From positions 1 through 64,000 of the forward strand of contig JAFRUO010000017.1 in NCBI GenBank assembly GCA_017438845.1: DNA of 64,000 nt, in the 5' to 3' direction. The notes beneath the pieces were generated by a model that worked only from the letters and a program-made list of their open reading frames with translations, was not told the DNA's origin and did not search any database. Shown here in pieces: positions 35,654-44,513 of the stretch; within the stretch, counting starts at the first letter, position 1, and each line of letters begins with the position of its first letter. The position numbers and the translations under genes were made by a program. The DNA is from Clostridia bacterium. GTDB lineage: Bacteria > Bacillota > Clostridia > Oscillospirales > Acutalibacteraceae.

Positions 35654-35680
35654 CTTGCCCGAAGAATTGCTTCGGGCAAG
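35654..35680. other. Strong stem-loop between major pilin and class C sortase
   Basis: An 11-bp perfect stem (cttgcccgaag/cttcgggcaag) with a 5-nt loop sits in the 85-base gap. On the minus strand no T run follows, so it is more likely a processing or 3'-end-protecting hairpin, or a weak attenuator, than a full terminator. Confidence 0.6.
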
Positions 35681-35703
35681 GATTCGTATCAGAAATGTAT
35701 TAA

Positions 35704-37200
35704 TTATGCAATTTCCTTTCTTCTCTTAACAACGAGAAGAAGAACAGCTGTGAGCATAACAGCGATGCCTGCTACGGTAAAGATAACCGTACCCATGCCG
35801 CCTGTTGAGGGAAGAAGTCCGCCTGCTTTGTTGACAACAGTCTTAGCGTTGCCTGTAACGCCTGTGCAATTACCGTCAGCGTCATATGTAGCTGTGATGG
35901 TGATGGTTACGGGGCTTTTAAGAAGGTTGTAGGTTGCGGGTGCTTCGGTTTCGGTAAGGGTGTATGTGCCCTCTGCAAGACCGTCAATATAAACTTTACC
36001 GTTTGAGTCCGAAATAACAGTTGCGTTAGCTTCCGTAGCTGCAAGTGTGTCGGAAACCTTGTATCTGCCCGAAACAAGTGAAACGGGGATATAATTATTG
36101 CTGCTGTCCTTGAGAACAAACTTTGCGCCTTCAAGCTTTTCGTCCTTGTCGTTTACCTTTGTAACATCAATGCTGAAAAGGTAAACATGAACCTCTGAGG
36201 GAGGTGTTGTTTCCTTAACGGTAAGGTCGTCGACATTGTTGCTGTATTCAAGAGTAGCCTCGTTTGAGTTGCCTGTTGCGTCAGGATAAACATTGGCGTT
36301 AGCACTTACCCTTGCAGAGTAGGTGATAGTGATAGGTGTGTCCTTTGCATAAGTGCTCAGAACCGAGAACGGAACTGTGATTGTCATTGTCTGGCCGCTG
36401 TAAACGATTGTGCTTGAAGAGGTAACGTCGTCCGAACCGATTGTAACCTTAGCGTTCTCATCGGGGATAAGAGCGTCGCTCATAGTATCGCTTACCTTGT
36501 AGGTGTAATTTGTATAACCTGTAAGGTCGGGAACAATCGAATCAATCTGGAAGCCTACGTGCTGATTAACTGTAGCCGAAACTGCGTCCTCACCTGTTGC
36601 CGAAGCTGCATTGGAAGCGGCATTTGAAACGCCCGTAATCTTCTTGTCGATTGTGGGAACAGAAGCCTTGAGAACAATTGTAGCGTCGGGATCTGTTGTT
36701 GTAAGAGCGATGTTTGCAATCGCCTTTTCAGCATTGTTGCCGGGTGCGGCGTTGCCCTCGTCGTATACGAGATAGTAACCGTTGTCAAGCCCGGAGATAA
36801 CAGCGCTGTTAGCGTTGTTGGCAGTTACTGAGCCTGCAGCGTCTCCCTTGTAGTTGTAAATCTGCTTTGCAAATGCCTGAAGAGCCGCATCGCCGGAAAT
36901 TGAAGAAACGTATGAATACGCTCTTGCATCAAGATCCTCGCCGAGAGAAGCCGGGAGGTTAAGACTTTCAAAATATGTCTTGAAAGCAGGTGCAATCTTG
37001 TAGTCATATACTGTTTTTCCGGCGTCATATGTAACGTCAAAAATTTTGTATGCCTTGTAGGTATGGCCGTTCATCGAAACAGCGTCGTTGCTGTTTGTGA
37101 TGGTGATTGAACCGGTAGCTGCAAAGCCGGGGACAATCATTGTAGCAAGCACAAGCATAACAAGTACTGCCGAGAAGATGATTTTTGCTGTCTTTTTCAT
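35704..37200 (-). CDS. Major pilin subunit (LPSTG, isopeptide-type)
   Basis: The 498-residue precursor has a signal peptide ending near AFA|ATG (IIFSAVLVMLVLATMIVPGF) and an N-terminal pilin domain to ~200. A fimbrial isopeptide-type domain spans ~210-340 (VGFQIDSIVPDLTGYTNYTY) and a CnaB-like domain ~345-455 starts with FSIDVTKVNDKDEKLEGAKF and ends with an E-box (YTLTETEAPATYN). The sorting signal LPSTGG, a hydrophobic helix and KRRKEIA close it. This is the usual build of a sortase-polymerised shaft protein. The lysine used for polymerisation cannot be fixed by eye. GAAAGGTG precedes the ATG. Confidence 0.9.
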   Translation of the reverse strand: MKKTAKIIFSAVLVMLVLATMIVPGFAATGSITITNSNDAVSMNGHTYKAYKIFDVTYDAGKTVYDYKIAPAFKTYFESLNLPASLGEDLDARAYSYVSSISGDAALQAFAKQIYNYKGDAAGSVTANNANSAVISGLDNGYYLVYDEGNAAPGNNAEKAIANIALTTTDPDATIVLKASVPTIDKKITGVSNAASNAASATGEDAVSATVNQHVGFQIDSIVPDLTGYTNYTYKVSDTMSDALIPDENAKVTIGSDDVTSSSTIVYSGQTMTITVPFSVLSTYAKDTPITITYSARVSANANVYPDATGNSNEATLEYSNNVDDLTVKETTPPSEVHVYLFSIDVTKVNDKDEKLEGAKFVLKDSSNNYIPVSLVSGRYKVSDTLAATEANATVISDSNGKVYIDGLAEGTYTLTETEAPATYNLLKSPVTITITATYDADGNCTGVTGNAKTVVNKAGGLLPSTGGMGTVIFTVAGIAVMLTAVLLLVVKRRKEIA

Positions 37201-37230
37201 AATTTTTACACCTTTCTGAAATATATATAA

Positions 37231-40200
37231 TTAAAAATTATAAACCGTATCAACATATTTTCTCCGCTTTTTGTGCGGTGAAAAGCCTGAATACCATAAA
37301 ACTCCGATAATGGCAATCACGTCAAGCAGTATGCCGAGAGTAATTACGGGAGCCGTACCTATGCCGCCCGTTTCGGGAAGTATCGGAACATTGGAGTTCG
37401 AGGTGTTCGTAATCACAAGCTGTCCGCCCGTAATACCGTCCGTATTGTTTGGGCTGTATGAAGTCGTGAAGCCCGTGACCTCCGAAATCTCCTTGACGTA
37501 ATAGCTGTAAGTGTAGGTCTTTCCGTCAATTACCTCTGCGCTGACAAGTCCGTCAAAATAATCTGTCCAGTTGTTTGCCTTGCTCAGGGCAGTTGAAGAA
37601 ACAAGCTCGTCGGGAGCAGAAACCGTTGTGCCTTCGGTTCCGGTTGCGTCAACCTTTGTAAGGTCAATCAGCTCGCACGGGAGATCCAGCTGCGCGGAGT
37701 TCAGCGTTTCACTGACATTGTAGGTGATAACCATATCCTGAGTGACGGTAAATACCTGAGGATTATCCGTTTCACGGTAGTGAAGCGTTCTTCCGCTTCT
37801 GTAAACGGAGCTTCGTGAGGAAGCGACCGTTGCGCCGTTATAGGTGATTACCGCGCTTTCTGCTCTTGCCTGCCTTTGAATGTATGTTCTTAGCTTAAAG
37901 CTTAATTCCGAACCGTATTCAAGGTCGAGGTCATCAACCAAATAGTTGTTTGTACCGTCATTACAGTATATTTTTACATTTACCTTAGCCGGTGTGTAAA
38001 CCGAAACCTTACGCCACAGCTCTGCGTGAATCGGACTGAACAATGAGGTGTCGGCATAAGAAGCACCGATTTTGTTTTTCCATAGCTTTTGTACTGAAAC
38101 AACGCCGCTTGAGGGCATTACGCGGTTTGTAACGGTTATTACGCCGTCTGTGCCGTTAAGCGGCCCCGTATTGCCTGCGATGTAATAGCCCTCCGGAGGA
38201 GTTTCCGCAACAGAGTAGCTGTATACATTTCCCGACCCGTCCTTACGGGGTACGTTCCAGAAACCGGTGTAGTTGTTTGAGCTGTTCAGCTTTTTGCTGT
38301 CTACCGTTTCCGTGGTGGCGCCGCCGTCGGCGGTTCTGTACAGGTATACGGTGATTTCGGGAAGTGAGGAGGTGTCGGTTATTTCATTACCGTTTATATC
38401 CTGCCACTTTTTAACGACCTGAATGTCAAGCTCGGTGTGGTACCCCGAAAGCGTCGCTTTGCCGTTATTGCCGAGCGTTACGTTGGCAACTGCACTCGCG
38501 GTAGCTGTTCCATCGTTAACGGCAGTGTATGAATAAGTTGAGGATGTCGCCGCTGAATCCGTTTTGTTTTCGGTCTTATCCGTTGAACTGTTTAAGCCGG
38601 ATTTAAGCGTACTGTTCACATACAAGTGAGAAGAATCCGTGTTGACATTGAAATAATATGTGTTATCGCCGGGTATTTCGTATGTTACCGTTGTCCTCGG
38701 ATTCTTTGAATCGTCAAAGGCGTTTGAGTAGCCGGGACCCTCTCCGATTTCGTCTGTCAGCTGGACCGAATAAGTCAGGGTTGTTGGCTCGGCGCTGACG
38801 TAGTTTCCGCTGTTCAGGTCGTCACGGTCCGCAAAGGTGAACATCGCAACTTCGTTTGCGGGGATGGTCCATTCAAGCGTTTGCTGTCCCGAAGCGTCCT
38901 CGGTCAGTTTAACGGTTGTCGAGTAATCGCCAAATGTATAAACCCCGTCCATATCGCTGTCATCACCGACAAGCGTTGTTGAGGAATTTGGCTTCAGCGT
39001 AATATCCGTAACATACATTCCCTGACCGATAACGTCGGTGAATTTAACGTCGCTCTGCTGTTCGCCCGAGCCTTCGTGATATATAATAGGTATAGTATAT
39101 TCGGCTGAGCCTTGCTTGATTATATTCGCAAGGGTTACGAATGCGTTCATAAGCACCGAATAGGTGTTTGCAAAGGTTACAAATCCATCGCCCTCGTTAA
39201 CGTAAGTGTAATTACTGTCGTCGGAATAATCCTTTTCGGTTACCTTAGGAGCCCAGTCACTTTGGCTCATATAATATTTAATCTTTTCTGCCGAGGTGGC
39301 GCCTGATCCGTTTTTTCCCTCTACTCCGACGAGGTAATAGGGGTTAAGAAGACAGGCGGTGTAGTTCGGGTCTTCTCCGTCTTCGGGTTCGGCAATACCG
39401 AGACCTATGTTGAACCAATCGACCTTGACATCCTTTGTTCCGCCGTTGTATTGCGTATAAGCTTCGGCAAGTCTGTCCTTCCAGATAGCTGATGTCAGGA
39501 TAGCACCCGTTGCCATAAGCTCGTATTTGTCGCCGCCGCTGGAATTCGTAATCGTATTCGTTCTGAGCTGAGAAATATCTTCGGCATTCCAGTTCTTACT
39601 TGCTAAAGTCGGCTCACCGTCGGTAAGCATTATAACGTACGGCTTACGCTCAATGCTGTTATCCGACTCTGCATTAATATCATCAACAAAGTCCTTGACG
39701 CCCGCCGCAATACCGTACTGGGTACAGGTGCCGTTTGCTGTTGACTGAGAGAATGAAAACGCAGTGCCGTCTTTAAGAAGACCGCTGCTTGACCTGACCG
39801 TTGAACCGTTGAGATAAATGTATTTATCCTTTGTTTCGGTAGAGGTGTTGGTGCTTGTGTAGTGCGCCAGCGGCATAATCTCCTTTGAATTGGTAGCACA
39901 AGTTGAGCTTGAGCCGCTGAAGCTGAATACCTTTATACGGTTGTTCGGGTTTGTAGTCGTAATAATCTCAATAGCTTCATTGGTGGCGTCAACCAATGCC
40001 TGAAGTCTTGAAACCTTTGTACCGTCATCCTTTGTAACCGTGTTACCGTTCTGAGTCATTGAGCCTGTAAAGTCGAGTATAAACAGAACGTCGGCGGCAA
40101 TTGAAGATGTTATGGTTGATTCGTATGAAGAAATATATTCCTGAGCGAGAACCTTGAGGTTTACATCAAACTGCTCGCCGTTAACCGCAACGCTTTTATC

Positions 40201-40407
40201 CGTCCAGATTCTGCCGTTGCTTTCGGGAGTACCGAAGCCTGCAGGAACAGACCCTGTATCCGGGTCGGCGGACAGGGAATAGATATAATCTCCCCTTGTA
40301 GCCACGCCTTCGCCTTCTGCCTTAACTGTATGAATTGCAGGCAGAATACCCAGAAGCAGAGTCGCTATCAATACTATAGAAATTATTGATATAAGTTTTT
40401 TCCGCAA
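37231..40407 (-). CDS. vWA-domain pilus tip adhesin (LPETG)
   Basis: The 1058-residue protein has a signal peptide and a von Willebrand factor A domain (~100-420) with MIDAS LFILDFTGSM (Asp112) and VIMLTDGEPT. Several beta domains follow, including CnaB-like units near 670-760 (IQVVKKWQDINGNEI, YSYSVAETPPEGYY). A further CnaB-like unit starting QKLWKNKIG is interrupted by an inserted segment (KVNVKIYCNDGTNNYLVDDL onward). The end is LPETGG (1010-1015), a membrane helix and KKRRK. Such proteins cap clostridial and streptococcal pili and bind host or substrate. Translation starts at TTG (40407) with AAGGAG seven bases before it; no ATG fits the signal peptide. First gene of the pilus operon. 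Confidence 0.9.
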   Translation of the reverse strand: MRKKLISIISIVLIATLLLGILPAIHTVKAEGEGVATRGDYIYSLSADPDTGSVPAGFGTPESNGRIWTDKSVAVNGEQFDVNLKVLAQEYISSYESTITSSIAADVLFILDFTGSMTQNGNTVTKDDGTKVSRLQALVDATNEAIEIITTTNPNNRIKVFSFSGSSSTCATNSKEIMPLAHYTSTNTSTETKDKYIYLNGSTVRSSSGLLKDGTAFSFSQSTANGTCTQYGIAAGVKDFVDDINAESDNSIERKPYVIMLTDGEPTLASKNWNAEDISQLRTNTITNSSGGDKYELMATGAILTSAIWKDRLAEAYTQYNGGTKDVKVDWFNIGLGIAEPEDGEDPNYTACLLNPYYLVGVEGKNGSGATSAEKIKYYMSQSDWAPKVTEKDYSDDSNYTYVNEGDGFVTFANTYSVLMNAFVTLANIIKQGSAEYTIPIIYHEGSGEQQSDVKFTDVIGQGMYVTDITLKPNSSTTLVGDDSDMDGVYTFGDYSTTVKLTEDASGQQTLEWTIPANEVAMFTFADRDDLNSGNYVSAEPTTLTYSVQLTDEIGEGPGYSNAFDDSKNPRTTVTYEIPGDNTYYFNVNTDSSHLYVNSTLKSGLNSSTDKTENKTDSAATSSTYSYTAVNDGTATASAVANVTLGNNGKATLSGYHTELDIQVVKKWQDINGNEITDTSSLPEITVYLYRTADGGATTETVDSKKLNSSNNYTGFWNVPRKDGSGNVYSYSVAETPPEGYYIAGNTGPLNGTDGVITVTNRVMPSSGVVSVQKLWKNKIGASYADTSLFSPIHAELWRKVSVYTPAKVNVKIYCNDGTNNYLVDDLDLEYGSELSFKLRTYIQRQARAESAVITYNGATVASSRSSVYRSGRTLHYRETDNPQVFTVTQDMVITYNVSETLNSAQLDLPCELIDLTKVDATGTEGTTVSAPDELVSSTALSKANNWTDYFDGLVSAEVIDGKTYTYSYYVKEISEVTGFTTSYSPNNTDGITGGQLVITNTSNSNVPILPETGGIGTAPVITLGILLDVIAIIGVLWYSGFSPHKKRRKYVDTVYNF

Positions 40408-40542
40408 AGTTATACTCCTTGTTGAACTTATTAATCATACGAATTTTGCCTTTAATTTATAATATCTTATATTTGTTTTCAAGCAAGTGTTCCGCATTGT
40501 CACATTAAATTGTCGTTTTTTTGAATTTTTAATATTTCAATA

Positions 40543-40576
40543 TTGTTTTTTATTATAAAAGTATATAAAATATACT
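40543..40576 (+). promoter_or_regulatory. Promoter and palindrome upstream of the XRE-receiver gene
   Basis: TTGTTT (40543-40548) and TAAAAT (40566-40571) are 17 bases apart. The -10 lies inside a perfect AGTATAT-aaa-ATATACT palindrome (40560-40576), a likely operator, perhaps for the HTH protein itself. On the other strand a weak TTGCTT-16-TATTAT pair near 40455-40485 may drive the pilus operon. Confidence 0.5.
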
Positions 40577-40631
40577 GTAGAAACACTAAAACATATTAAC
40601 ACTTAGTATTTGTATTTACGGAGACTGTTAA

Positions 40632-41231
40632 ATGAATATACAATTCGGAGAAGCATTAAAGAATTTAAGAACAAATAAAGGTCTGTCACAAATTGAACTG
40701 GCAGATAAGCTGTTTGTTGACCGTTCTACGATAGCACGTTGGGAAAACGGCAGCCGTATGCCCGATGCAGTGATGATATTAAAAATCGCCGACCGCCTGG
40801 ACACAGATGTAGAAACGCTGATGAACCTTGCAGCGGAAAAGAATGAAACGCCGTGCGTTATATTGCTTGATGACGAGAAAATTATCATGCAGGGCAGTCT
40901 TGCTATTTTGAAGGAAGTATTGGCTAATGCAGAAATCAGCGGTTTTACCGTTCCCTCAGAAGCGTTGGCATACGCCAAGACGAATCGGGTGGATTTGGCG
41001 TTTTTGGATATAAAAATGGGACGCATAAGCGGTCTTGACGTTTGCAAAGAGCTTTTAGATTGTAACCCTAAAATGAATGTTATTTTTCTTACCGCTTATA
41101 CGGATTATTCTCTTGACGCGTGGAGTACGGGAGCAAGCGGCTTTATGCTCAAGCCTATCACCGCAGACGGCATACGCAAGCAGCTTGCAAAGATGCATTA
41201 TCCGTTGATAACGGGAGGTCGGGACGAATGA
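40632..41231 (+). CDS. XRE-type HTH fused to a response-regulator receiver domain
   Basis: The 199-residue protein has an XRE/Cro helix-turn-helix at residues ~6-60 (LRTNKGLSQIELADKLFVDR STIARWENG region). A CheY-like receiver domain spans ~75-195, with the acidic pair in ILLDDEKI, phospho-acceptor Asp in LAFLDIKMG, Thr in IFLTAYTDYS and Lys in FMLKPI. The usual order in response regulators is receiver first and DNA-binding last, with LytTR or wHTH output; here the HTH is at the N terminus. It is coupled to a histidine kinase (ATGA overlap). Position divergent from the pilus operon suggests it controls pili, but that is inference. Confidence 0.88.
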   Translation: MNIQFGEALKNLRTNKGLSQIELADKLFVDRSTIARWENGSRMPDAVMILKIADRLDTDVETLMNLAAEKNETPCVILLDDEKIIMQGSLAILKEVLANAEISGFTVPSEALAYAKTNRVDLAFLDIKMGRISGLDVCKELLDCNPKMNVIFLTAYTDYSLDAWSTGASGFMLKPITADGIRKQLAKMHYPLITGGRDE

Positions 41232-42487
41232 TAACGTGGTACACAATCTTTAATTATTCCATCATCAGCGCAGCGCTTATGCTGGCGATACTCGGGCTGT
41301 GGTTTACTGCCATTATTCCCGTTATCGACCGCTTGAGCAAAAAATTTTTCCTTGCCTATTTTGCTGTCATTATGCTGTGCAGTCTTGTCAGCCTTGCCGA
41401 TATGTTCCTCTATCTATATGTAGATGTAACGGTAATGATCATCTTTGGCTTTTTTGAATCGCTGTTGCTTTCTTTACCGCTGCCGATGCTGACGGCTTAC
41501 CTGCTTCACTGTTGCCGAAAAGTTATAAAGAGAAGCCCTGTTATGCGCATTGCGAATTGCTTTTGGGTGGCGTTTTTGCTTCTGCTCATCAGCACTTTTT
41601 TTACTAAATATATTTACTATATCACGCCAAATGAACAATTCATGCGCGGAAAATGGTTCCCCATTCTGATCATTCCGATGAATGCGATTATGCTGCTGAA
41701 TTTTGTATGCTTAATCCGTTGGCGCAAGCTGCTTTCACGCAAATATTATTTTGCCTTTATTACAGCCTTGTCTCCGCTGGCGGTCTCTCTGCTGGTACAT
41801 ATCTTTGTGGATGTTACGGCGCTGATTGACATCAGCACGGTGCTTTCCGCCATTTCAATGTTCGGTCTTATTATGTCAGAACAGATTGAACAGAACCTGC
41901 GCCAACAGCAGGAAATCGCCCGTCAGCAGGCAAGCATCAATGTTCTTCAGATGCGTCCGCATTTCATCTGCAATACAATGATGAGCATTTATTATCTTAT
42001 ACCGCAGGACGCACAAAAGGCACAGCAGGTAACGCTGGATTTCACCACTTATTTACGTAATAATTTTACCGCTATTGCAAAGCCCGATACTATTCCGTTT
42101 GAAGAAGAGCTTGCGCATACGAAGGCGTTCCTTTCGGTGGAAATGGTACGCCACGAGGGCGCATTATTTGTTGATTATGATACACCGCATACGGATTTTC
42201 GCCTTCCGCCGCTGACCTTACAGCCTATTGTTGAAAACGCTGTTATTCACGGGGTCAGCCCCGACCTTAAAGCGCTTCATATTTCTATTCATACAAAGAA
42301 AACCGACGACGGAAGTGAGATTACCGTAAAGGATACCGGCGAGGGCTTTGATACCATAAACAAAGACACTCCGCACACGGCACTTGAAAATATCCGTCAA
42401 AGGCTTCACGACCAGTGCGGCGGCTCGCTGAATATATCGTCACATAAAAACGGCGGAACAACAGTGACTGTATTTATTCCGGAATAA
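41228..42487 (+). CDS. LytS/AgrC-like sensor histidine kinase with membrane sensor
   Basis: The 419-residue kinase has about six N-terminal membrane helices (residues 5-215), a short coil (QQQEIARQQASINVLQ), a His_kinase box with phospho-His in LQMRPHFICNTMMS, and an ATPase domain with N box LQPIVENAVIHGV, DTGEGFD and a final GGTTVTVFI. This is the 5TM-LytS/YehU-like class. The ATG at 41228 overlaps the regulator stop; the longer frame lies inside the upstream gene. The signal is unknown; the membrane part without an extracellular domain suggests a small or membrane-derived ligand. Confidence 0.88.
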   Translation: MITWYTIFNYSIISAALMLAILGLWFTAIIPVIDRLSKKFFLAYFAVIMLCSLVSLADMFLYLYVDVTVMIIFGFFESLLLSLPLPMLTAYLLHCCRKVIKRSPVMRIANCFWVAFLLLLISTFFTKYIYYITPNEQFMRGKWFPILIIPMNAIMLLNFVCLIRWRKLLSRKYYFAFITALSPLAVSLLVHIFVDVTALIDISTVLSAISMFGLIMSEQIEQNLRQQQEIARQQASINVLQMRPHFICNTMMSIYYLIPQDAQKAQQVTLDFTTYLRNNFTAIAKPDTIPFEEELAHTKAFLSVEMVRHEGALFVDYDTPHTDFRLPPLTLQPIVENAVIHGVSPDLKALHISIHTKKTDDGSEITVKDTGEGFDTINKDTPHTALENIRQRLHDQCGGSLNISSHKNGGTTVTVFIPE

Positions 42488-42592
42488 AACAAAAAACTGT
42501 AACGCTTCGGAAACGATATTCAGCCACGGACCGAGTCGGTAAAGTAAAACGGAGGACAAAGCATGCAGGTTCGCCCAAAATACTTTTAAGCA

Positions 42593-42644
42593 TTGACAAG
42601 AGAAAAGGGAAGCAGTATAATATATTATGCAACAACTGTTGCAT
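42593..42644 (+). promoter_or_regulatory. Consensus promoter with TetR-type operator
   Basis: TTGACA (42593-42598), 17 bases, TATAAT (42616-42621), both perfect. Directly downstream lies ATGCAACA-ac-TGTTGCAT (42627-42644), 8-bp arms, where a bound repressor would block initiation. A further half-site GTTGCA occurs at 42652. The operator is probably bound by the TetR protein encoded 35 bases on. Confidence 0.8.
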
Positions 42645-42678
42645 AACTAACGTTGCAAAAAATGACAGGAGTGTTTAA

Positions 42679-43302
42679 ATGGCGCCGAAGGTTAAATTTC
42701 AAAAAGAAGAAATCGTGAAGGCGGCTGCCGACATCACAAGAGTAAAAGGCATAAATGCAGTTACGGCAAGAGAGGTAGGCGCAGCGCTCGGCGTGTCCTC
42801 CCGCCCGCTTTTTACTTATTTTGATACGGTAGACGAGCTGAAAAAAGCCGTTTGGCTTTACGCCAAAAATTTATATGAAGAATGCGTAAAGGACGGTCTT
42901 AAAGCCGAGATACCGTTCTTGGGAGTAGGTCAGAATTATATAAAGTTTGCAAAAGAGGAGCCTGAGCTATATAAGTATCTGTTTTTAAATCCGCCTGCAG
43001 ACGTAAAGGGCAGTGCTATGGACGCGCTGAAGCTTTCGCAGGATTTGGTGCGTGAATCGCTTATGCGTATTTATAACATGGACGCTGACACGGCGGATAA
43101 ATACTTCCGTGATTTATGGCTTGTGGCATACAGTATTACTACACTGATTGTAACGGACGGATGTCCCTATACAGACAGGGAAATCAACAATCTTTTTACG
43201 GAGTTCAGCGTATCAATCTGTAAAGCGTACAAGGAAATTCCCGGTCTGCCAGAAGGCATTTTTGATAAGGACGCCGTATTCAGAGAACTTGTTGAAAAGT
43301 GA
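42679..43302 (+). CDS. TetR-family transcriptional regulator
   Basis: The 207-residue protein has a TetR-type N-terminal DNA-binding part (AADITRVKGINAVTAREVGA then ALGVSSRPLFTYFDTVDEL) and an all-helical ligand domain with a C-terminal region like the TetR_C WHG group (FRDLWLVAYSITTLIV). It starts at ATG after GGAGTG and sits behind a palindromic operator, so autorepression is likely. It heads an operon with acetyltransferases and an ABC exporter, the usual targets of drug- or metabolite-sensing TetR proteins. Confidence 0.9.
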   Translation: MAPKVKFQKEEIVKAAADITRVKGINAVTAREVGAALGVSSRPLFTYFDTVDELKKAVWLYAKNLYEECVKDGLKAEIPFLGVGQNYIKFAKEEPELYKYLFLNPPADVKGSAMDALKLSQDLVRESLMRIYNMDADTADKYFRDLWLVAYSITTLIVTDGCPYTDREINNLFTEFSVSICKAYKEIPGLPEGIFDKDAVFRELVEK

Positions 43303-43314
43303 TGTGGTGAAAAT

Positions 43315-43854
43315 ATGCTGAGGACTAAACGCTTAATTCTTCGTCGCTGGGAAGAGAGCGACGCCGAGGATTTATATAAATATGCAAGTGATCCCGATAT
43401 AGGCTTTGCGGCAGGCTGGAAGCCTCACGAAAGCGAGGAGGAAAGCCTTGAAAGCATTAAAGGAGTTTTGAGCGAGCCCGAAACCTACGCCGTGTGCCTT
43501 AAAGAGGACGGCAGGGCAATCGGTGCAATATCGCTTAAGCTTTACGGCTCTTCCGCCGACGTTTCGGCAAAGGATGAATGTGAGCTCGGTTATTGGATAG
43601 CAAAGCCGTTCTGGGGACAGGGTCTGATTCCCGAGGCGGCAAAAGAAATGCTGTGCCGTGCCTTTGAGGATTTGAAAATGAGCAAGGTCTGGTGCGGCTA
43701 TTATGACGGCAACGAAAAATCAAAGAGAGTGCAGGAAAAGCTCGGCTTCAAATATCAGTATACAAAAGACGATGTATTTGTTCCCGCTTTTAACGAAACG
43801 CGCACGGAGATTATGTCCTGTATGACAAAAGAGGAATGGAAAAATGAATTATAA
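43315..43854 (+). CDS. GNAT N-acetyltransferase (RimJ/RimL type)
   Basis: The 179-residue protein has the RimJ/RimL layout: LRTKRLILRRWEESDAEDLY at the start, a middle sheet with CELGYWIAKPFWGQGLIPEA (acetyl-CoA-binding loop region GQGLIPEA) and YYDGNEKSKRVQEKLGFKY late. It transfers acetyl from acetyl-CoA to an amine, for instance a protein N terminus, an antibiotic or a small amine. The gene lies 12 bases after the regulator and overlaps the next acetyltransferase by 11 bases. Confidence 0.88.
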   Translation: MLRTKRLILRRWEESDAEDLYKYASDPDIGFAAGWKPHESEEESLESIKGVLSEPETYAVCLKEDGRAIGAISLKLYGSSADVSAKDECELGYWIAKPFWGQGLIPEAAKEMLCRAFEDLKMSKVWCGYYDGNEKSKRVQEKLGFKYQYTKDDVFVPAFNETRTEIMSCMTKEEWKNEL

Positions 43855-44497
43855 AATTATTGACAAAAGCACCTACTACCGCAAGGATATCTACCGCCGC
43901 TTTACCGAGGACTGCAAATGCTCCGTTTCAATGACGGCAAGGCTTGACGTAACGGATTTTGCGGAGTATTCCCAAAAGACCGACACAAAGTTTTATATCA
44001 ATTTTCTTTATATCTTCTCAAAGGTACTCAATTCCCGCGACGATTATAAAATGGATTATCTGTATAAAACGGACGAGCTTGTCTGTTACGATGTGATAAA
44101 TCCCACGCACTATGTATTCCGTGATCAAACGGAAACCTGTACACCCGTTTACTCGGAATACTGCGAGGATTACGAAGCCTTTTACAAAAATGTACTCAAC
44201 GATATTGAAAAGGCGAAGCAATCAAACGAGCCTGCCGTTTTTGACGAAAGCCATCCGAACTGGTTTGACGCTTCGTATATTCCGTGGGTATCCTACGATT
44301 CCCTGCATACGGAGCTGCCTGACGGCTATCTCTATTTTCCGCCGATTGTTCATTGGGGAAAATACCGTGAGGAAAACGGACGGCTGATGATGCCCGTTAC
44401 CGTCCGCCTCAATCACGCAATAGCAGACGGCTATCTCGTGGCAAAGGTGTTCGATTTGCTCGGCAAGGAAATGGAAAAGTTTATCAACAATAAATGA
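43844..44497 (+). CDS. Chloramphenicol acetyltransferase-like (CAT fold) protein
   Basis: The 217-residue protein matches type A CAT in size and layout: an N-terminal YRRFTEDCKCSVSMTARLDV, a middle IPWVSYDSLH and the active-site LNHAIADGYLVAKVFD, the HxxxDG motif (His near residue 190). It could acetylate chloramphenicol or another acceptor; many genomic CAT-like proteins do not confer resistance, and residues forming the drug pocket cannot be judged here. It overlaps the GNAT gene and precedes an ABC exporter by 16 bases in a TetR-controlled operon. Confidence 0.85.
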   Translation: MNYKIIDKSTYYRKDIYRRFTEDCKCSVSMTARLDVTDFAEYSQKTDTKFYINFLYIFSKVLNSRDDYKMDYLYKTDELVCYDVINPTHYVFRDQTETCTPVYSEYCEDYEAFYKNVLNDIEKAKQSNEPAVFDESHPNWFDASYIPWVSYDSLHTELPDGYLYFPPIVHWGKYREENGRLMMPVTVRLNHAIADGYLVAKVFDLLGKEMEKFINNK

Positions 44498-44513
44498 AGG
44501 AGCGAAATATATT

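Noticed and set aside
37231..40410. A frameshift or missing start in the pilus tip gene
   Set aside because: No ATG precedes the signal peptide, but TTG at 40407 has an ideal AAGGAG seven bases upstream and gives a full signal sequence.
42564..42590. Eight-codon frame with a GGAGG site upstream of the TetR promoter
   Set aside because: Too short to support as a gene; it lies upstream of the promoter and may be a remnant.
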